Part shown: in pieces, positions 60,201-64,000 of the stretch
How positions within the stretch are numbered: position 1 is the stretch's first letter
Layout: each line of letters begins with the position of its first letter
Assembly (NCBI GenBank): GCA_016717335.1
Contig: JADKFS010000001.1
Location: 1,612,001 to 1,676,000 of the forward strand
DNA from: Candidatus Ribeiella danica
Lineage (GTDB): Bacteria; Chloroflexota; Chloroflexia; Chloroflexales; Roseiflexaceae
Direction of reading: 5' to 3'
DNA: 64,000 nt
Made by a program: the position numbers and the translations under genes
Notes under the pieces: generated by a model
The model's input: only the letters and a program-made list of their open reading frames with translations
Databases searched by the model: none
What the model was told of the DNA's origin: nothing

Positions 60201-62687
60201 CTATGCTCCTACGCCATCCCCATCGCCATTGAAGCTGATCAGCACGTTCTGGCTGCGCTCCTCTTCATCCGGCTCCTCAACCGAGAGCGCGGCCACGTGG
60301 TCGGTCCTGCCGACGTTGAGGATCGTCACGCCCTGCGTGGCGCGGCCGAGACTCGAGATATCGGCCGCGAGGCAGCGCATCACCGTCCCGCCGGTCGTAA
60401 TGAACGTCAGCAGCGAGGTGTCGCGCACCACGCGCGCGGAGGCGATCTCGTCCTTCGGGCGAAGGCGGAGCGTAATCACGCCGCCGGTGCCGCGGCCCTT
60501 GGTCGGATACTCCTCGACGGCCGTGCGCTTGCCAAAGCCGTTCTTGGTCACGACCAGCAACGCGGCGTCCTTCTGGACCAGATCCATGCCGACCACGCGG
60601 TCGTTGTCGTCGAGGCTAATCCCGATCACGCCAGTGGCCGGGCGGCCCATCGAGCGGACCTGATCCTGCAGGAAGCGGATGGTCTGACCGCGGGCGGTGG
60701 TCATGAGCACGTCCTCGTGGCCGTGGGTCATCGCCACCCAGCCGAGCAGGTCGCCGTCTTCGAGGCCAATCGCGATCAGGCCATTCGATCGAACCTGGCT
60801 GTACTCCTTCAGGACCGTACGTTTGATCTTCCCGCGCACGGTTGCCATAATCAAGTACTCGGCCTCGTCGAAATCAGGCACGGACAGCACCGAGGTCACC
60901 TGCTCGCCCGGCTCAAGCGAGATCAGGTTGACCAGCGGCAGCCCCTTGGCGGTGCGGCCCGCGTCGGGCACCTCGTGAGTCTTGAGCTGATAGACCTTGC
61001 CGCGATCGGTGAAGAACAGCAGGTCATCCATGGTATTGCAGGTCTGGATATGGCGCACCACATCCTGCTCGCGGGTGACCATGCCCTTGATGCCACGGCC
61101 ACCGCGCCGCTGGGTGCGGTAGGTGTCGGCGTTGATACGCTTGACGTAGCCGCGCTCGGTCAGCGTGACCAGCACCTTGACATCGGGGATCAGATCCTCA
61201 TCGCTGACCTCGCCGTCGGCATCGGGGATGATGCGCGTGCGGCGCGCGTCGCCGTACTTCTCCTTGAGGTATTTGAGATCCTCTCTGATCAGGTGGAGCA
61301 CCTTGCGCGGGTTGGCAAGGATATCCTCCAGCTCGCCGATCAGCTTGATCATCTCGCGGTACTCGTCCTCGATCTTCTTGCGCTCGAGCGCCGCCAGGCG
61401 GCCGAGCGCCAGATCCAGGATCGCGCTGGCCTGGATCTCGGTGAGCTTGAAGTTGCTGATCAGGTTATTGCGCGCCGAGTCGCGCGTGCGCGAGTTACGG
61501 ATCGTGGTGATGATAGCGTCCAGGTTATCGAGCGCGATCTTGAGGCCTTCGAGGACGTGAGCGCGGGCGCGAGCCTTCTCGAGATCGAACTGGGTGCGAC
61601 GGCGGATGACCTCGCGGCGGTGATCGATATGCTCCTGGAGCATCCGCTTGAGCGTCAGCACGCGCGGCTGCAGGCCGCCCTCGACCAGCGCCAGCATATT
61701 GATCCCGAAGGTCGTCTGCATCTGGGTATGCTTGTAGAGCGCGTTGAGCACCTTCTTGGGCTGCGCGTCCTGCTTGAGGATAATCACCAGGCGCATACCG
61801 CTGCGGTCGGACTCGTCGCGCACGTCGCGGATGCCCTCGATCTTGCGCTCCTTAGCCATCTCGGCCATCCGCTCCTGGAGGCGCGCCTTATTGACCTGGT
61901 AAGGCAGCTCGGTGACGACGATGTTGTACGAGCTGCGGGCCGCCTCTTCGATGTGCGCCTTGGCGCGCAGCGTGATATGGCCCTTACCGGTGCTGTAGGC
62001 GTTCACAATCCCTTCGGTGCCGAGGATCATGCCGGCGGTCGGGAAGTCCGGGCCGGGCATGATCTGGATCAAGTCCTCGACGGTCGCGTCGGGGTTATCG
62101 ATCAGGTGAATGATCGCGTCGCACAGCTCGGTCAGGTTGTGCGGCGGGATGTTGGTGGCCATACCGACGGCGATGCCGGCCGCGCCGTTCAGCAGCAGGT
62201 TTGGCAGCCGCGCGGGCAGGACGGTCGGCTCGCGGAAGGTGCCGTCGAAGTTATCCCGGAAATCGACCGTATTCTTATCGATATCGAAGAGCAGCTCTTC
62301 GGCGATGGCCGAGAGGCGCGCCTCGGTGTAGCGCATGGCCGCGGGCGGGTCGCCATCGACGCTGCCGAAGTTGCCCTGGCCATCGATCAGCGGGTAGCGC
62401 ATGTTCCAGGGCTGGGCCAAGCGGGCCAGCGCATCGTAGACTGCTGTGTCGCCGTGGGGATGCATCTTGCCGAGCACATCGCCGACGATACGCGCGCACT
62501 TTTTATATGGCGTGCTGTGCCGGATACCCATATCCCACATGCCGTACAGGATACGCACCTGAACCGGTTTGAGACCATCGCGCGCATCGGGCAGCGCCCG
62601 CGACACGATGACGCTCATCGCGTATTCCAGATAGGCCGTGCGCATCTCGTCGTTGATGCTAACCGGCCGGACGATCCCGATCTCCAT
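60201..62687 (-). CDS. gyrA: DNA gyrase subunit A
   Basis: The 828-residue protein has the winged-helix and tower domain with the catalytic Tyr120 in MRYTEARLS, the quinolone-region motif GKMHPHGDTAVYDAL (Thr81 and Asp85 at the positions of E. coli Ser83 and Asp87), and a C-terminal beta-pinwheel with the GyrA box QRRGGRGIKGM, which separates it from ParC. It introduces negative supercoils with GyrB. The ATG at 62687 has GGAGG upstream; a GTG at 62750 is less likely. A strong promoter lies at 62771-62799. gyrB is not in the window. Confidence 0.96.
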   Translation of the reverse strand: MEIGIVRPVSINDEMRTAYLEYAMSVIVSRALPDARDGLKPVQVRILYGMWDMGIRHSTPYKKCARIVGDVLGKMHPHGDTAVYDALARLAQPWNMRYPLIDGQGNFGSVDGDPPAAMRYTEARLSAIAEELLFDIDKNTVDFRDNFDGTFREPTVLPARLPNLLLNGAAGIAVGMATNIPPHNLTELCDAIIHLIDNPDATVEDLIQIMPGPDFPTAGMILGTEGIVNAYSTGKGHITLRAKAHIEEAARSSYNIVVTELPYQVNKARLQERMAEMAKERKIEGIRDVRDESDRSGMRLVIILKQDAQPKKVLNALYKHTQMQTTFGINMLALVEGGLQPRVLTLKRMLQEHIDHRREVIRRRTQFDLEKARARAHVLEGLKIALDNLDAIITTIRNSRTRDSARNNLISNFKLTEIQASAILDLALGRLAALERKKIEDEYREMIKLIGELEDILANPRKVLHLIREDLKYLKEKYGDARRTRIIPDADGEVSDEDLIPDVKVLVTLTERGYVKRINADTYRTQRRGGRGIKGMVTREQDVVRHIQTCNTMDDLLFFTDRGKVYQLKTHEVPDAGRTAKGLPLVNLISLEPGEQVTSVLSVPDFDEAEYLIMATVRGKIKRTVLKEYSQVRSNGLIAIGLEDGDLLGWVAMTHGHEDVLMTTARGQTIRFLQDQVRSMGRPATGVIGISLDDNDRVVGMDLVQKDAALLVVTKNGFGKRTAVEEYPTKGRGTGGVITLRLRPKDEIASARVVRDTSLLTFITTGGTVMRCLAADISSLGRATQGVTILNVGRTDHVAALSVEEPDEEERSQNVLISFNGDGDGVGA

Positions 62688-62770
62688 GGTGCCTCCAAAC
62701 GCGATCAGCGGCGGCATGTTGGCCGCCAGCTGACAAAACTCGTGCTTCACACATGTCCCGATTTAGGCAT

Positions 62771-62799
62771 ATTATACCGCTAAATCGATGTTTTGTCCA
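62771..62799 (-). promoter_or_regulatory. Promoter of gyrA
   Basis: On the minus strand TGGACA (62799-62794), 17 bp, TATAAT (62776-62771). The predicted leader is about 77 bases. The same TGGACA -35 and spacing occur before glgP. Confidence 0.75.
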
Positions 62800-62877
62800 T
62801 CAAAATCAGCACATATTTTCTGAATCATTTCCTCTTTCTTCTGGGGTGAATTTTTCGTTCGTTGGCGCGGCAGTGTG

Positions 62878-62925
62878 CCAGATCACCCCACCCCTGCCAG
62901 GGGCAGGAGATGAGGGACAACAGGC
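62878..62925. repeat. Partial outer arm of the palindrome family
   Basis: CACCCCACCCCTGCCAGGGGC with AGGAGATGAGGGAC lies between gyrA and the metallophosphoesterase. It matches the right outer arm but no long central palindrome is present. Confidence 0.6.
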
Positions 62926-62946
62926 CATCAGTGCCCAACCAAACAA

Positions 62947-63678
62947 TTAGGAAGCAGCGCCTTCGCCGGCGGGGCGCGGCAGGCCGCGAACGGCGACAGG
63001 GCCAAAGCCGAGGTAGTCGCACGAGGTCAGCTGGTAGAAGACGCCATCGACCAGGCCCTGCGTCGCGATCGACCAGTCGTGCGGGCGATGCAGATGGCCG
63101 TAGACGCAGGTGGCAGCCCCAGCCGCGCAGATCCGGCGGGCAAACTCGGTCGGCTTGCGGTCGATGAAGGGGGGATAGTGGAACATGACGACGATCGGCC
63201 TCGCGCCCGCGGCGAGCTTGCGGGCAGCCGACAGCGCCAGCTCAAGGCGCACCAGCTCGCGGTTGTAGACCACTTGGTCGGCGGGGGCGGTGAAGCCAGG
63301 CGTCTCAGGGGTGATCCAGCCACGCGTGCCGCAGATCACGACATCGCCGAGATCGAGCGCATCGCCCTGGACGATCGAGATCGATTCCGGCAAATAGCGG
63401 CGGACGCGGCCAGGGCTTTCCCACCAGTAATCGTGATTGCCGCGCGAGAGGATCTTGCGCCCCGGCAGGGCGGCGATCCACGCGAGATCAGGCAGGGCAT
63501 CAGGAAGCTTCAGCGCCCAAGAGATATCGCCGGCAACCAGCACCGTATCGTCGTCGCGCACACGATCGCGCCACGCCGCCGCGATGCGCTGGGGATGCTC
63601 CTTCCAGCGATCGCCGAAAATATCCATCGGCTTGGGCTGAGCCGACGAGAGATGTAGGTCGGAAATCGTCCAAATCAC
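62947..63678 (-). CDS. Calcineurin-like metallophosphoesterase
   Basis: The 243-residue protein has all motifs of the family: ISDLHLS (Asp and His), VAGDISW, SRGNHDYWW, MFHYPPF and YGHLHRPHDW. These bind two metal ions. The large insert with WKEHPQRIAAAWRDRVRDDD is typical of the YmdB-unrelated, UDP-hydrolase-unlike 'phosphohydrolase' group. The substrate is unknown. The start is GTG at 63678; a promoter ends six bases upstream with no ribosome site, so the mRNA is probably leaderless. Confidence 0.9.
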   Translation of the reverse strand: MIWTISDLHLSSAQPKPMDIFGDRWKEHPQRIAAAWRDRVRDDDTVLVAGDISWALKLPDALPDLAWIAALPGRKILSRGNHDYWWESPGRVRRYLPESISIVQGDALDLGDVVICGTRGWITPETPGFTAPADQVVYNRELVRLELALSAARKLAAGARPIVVMFHYPPFIDRKPTEFARRICAAGAATCVYGHLHRPHDWSIATQGLVDGVFYQLTSCDYLGFGPVAVRGLPRPAGEGAAS

Positions 63679-63684
63679 CGCGCT

Positions 63685-63713
63685 ATGATACCAGACAGGC
63701 GGGCGCTTGCCAA
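63685..63713 (-). promoter_or_regulatory. Promoter abutting the metallophosphoesterase start
   Basis: On the minus strand TTGGCA (63713-63708), 17 bp, TATCAT (63690-63685), six bases, then GTG at 63678. The expected transcription start is the G of the start codon. Confidence 0.7.
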
Positions 63714-63806
63714 ACCAAGACAGTATTACAGGCAGACCTACTACAGCGCATGTTTCTCTGTTCCGGCAGCGTGACATAGATCATAGTCTTGGTGCTCTCA
63801 ATCTTC

Positions 63807-63829
63807 TATAATGGCATCATCACGATGAT
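63807..63829 (+). promoter_or_regulatory. -10 element and palindrome before the Crp/Fnr gene
   Basis: A perfect TATAAT lies at 63807-63812. ATCATC-AC-GATGAT (63816-63829) is an inverted repeat just after it, in position to act as an operator. No good -35 is visible. Confidence 0.5.
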
Positions 63830-63847
63830 GAGAGGACGAGAAGCGGG

Positions 63848-64000
63848 ATGAACAAGCCTCAGGCGCTCAGACATGTCGCCGCCTTCGCCGGGCTGAGCGA
63901 CGACGAGCTGGTGCTGCTGGCCAGAGGCACCGGCTCGCAGGCATTCGAGCGCGGCGAGATCATCTTTCAGCAGGGCAGTATCGGCAGCGCGCTCTACATC
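63848..64000 (+). CDS. Crp/Fnr family regulator, N-terminal part (runs off the window)
   Basis: Only the first 51 codons are present. They read as the start of a cyclic-nucleotide-binding domain (FAGLSDDELVLLARGTGSQA followed by FERGEIIFQQGSIGSALYI). The remaining cNMP domain and the DNA-binding helix-turn-helix lie beyond 64000. A purine-rich leader GAGGACGAGAAGCGGG precedes the ATG. Confidence 0.8.
   Translation, partial: MNKPQALRHVAAFAGLSDDELVLLARGTGSQAFERGEIIFQQGSIGSALYI

Noticed and set aside
59688..62783. A 1031-codon open frame on the plus strand opposite gyrA
   Set aside because: It is antisense to a clear gyrA gene; high GC removes stops. The protein is rich in Arg, Ala, His and Asp with no domain.

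Overview
The window is GC-rich bacterial chromosome with no rRNA, tRNA, CRISPR array, transposase or phage gene that I can recognise. Gene content suggests a filamentous Chloroflexota member of the Chloroflexales/Roseiflexus-Kouleothrix type: a chemosensory operon without flagellar genes, many GAF/HD-GYP/partner-switch regulators, Thr/Pro-rich anchored proteins, alpha-glucan phosphorylase, and intergenic palindromes and heptamer repeats. This placement is an inference from gene content and style; no marker was compared. Housekeeping anchors are gyrA, rsmG and nfo.

Layout. 0-8.6 kb: redox and lipid-binding-like genes (three-domain SDRs, a zinc alcohol dehydrogenase, an aldehyde dehydrogenase, two SRPBCC proteins). 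8.6-14 kb: a Thr-rich lipoprotein and a lutA-lutB-terC-lutC lactate-oxidation operon on the minus strand, with an octamer VNTR between lutA and lutB. 14-21 kb: an ABC-2 permease, a HEAT-repeat protein, a secreted glycoside hydrolase, an SDR and a Thr/Pro-repeat membrane-anchored protein. 21-26.4 kb: a sensor histidine kinase, a secreted M23-type protein and endonuclease IV. 26.4-34.2 kb: a sugar ABC importer (substrate-binding protein and two permeases, one frameshifted), a ROK repressor and a divergent glucan phosphorylase, forming a probable maltodextrin uptake and phosphorolysis unit. 34.3-44 kb: PspA, RsmG, a TPR protein, a single-domain response regulator, an IclR regulator with a Rieske oxygenase, HutH, and a polysaccharide deacetylase with a probable leaderless promoter.

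44-60 kb is the most coherent system: two CheW-like proteins, a membrane MCP, CheA with a fused receiver, CheY, CheB, CheR-TPR, a PP2C phosphatase, a TPR protein, an RsbW-like kinase, an STAS antagonist, a receiver, a GAF histidine kinase and a receiver-GAF-HD-GYP protein, nearly all co-oriented and several overlapping. It joins chemosensory, partner-switching and probable cyclic-di-GMP turnover modules. 60-64 kb carries gyrA, a metallophosphoesterase and the start of a Crp/Fnr regulator.

The most unusual DNA feature is a family of at least twelve intergenic palindromes. Their stems (16-22 bp) differ completely in sequence, but nearly all end in the same tip: GC, a purine triloop ending in A (GAA, AAA, AGA or GGA, read on one strand), then GC. 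Most sit between CCCTCACCCCCTGCCCC-like outer arms. A second class, heptamer and octamer tandem repeats, fills other gaps, and a related repeat has inserted in frame inside hutH.
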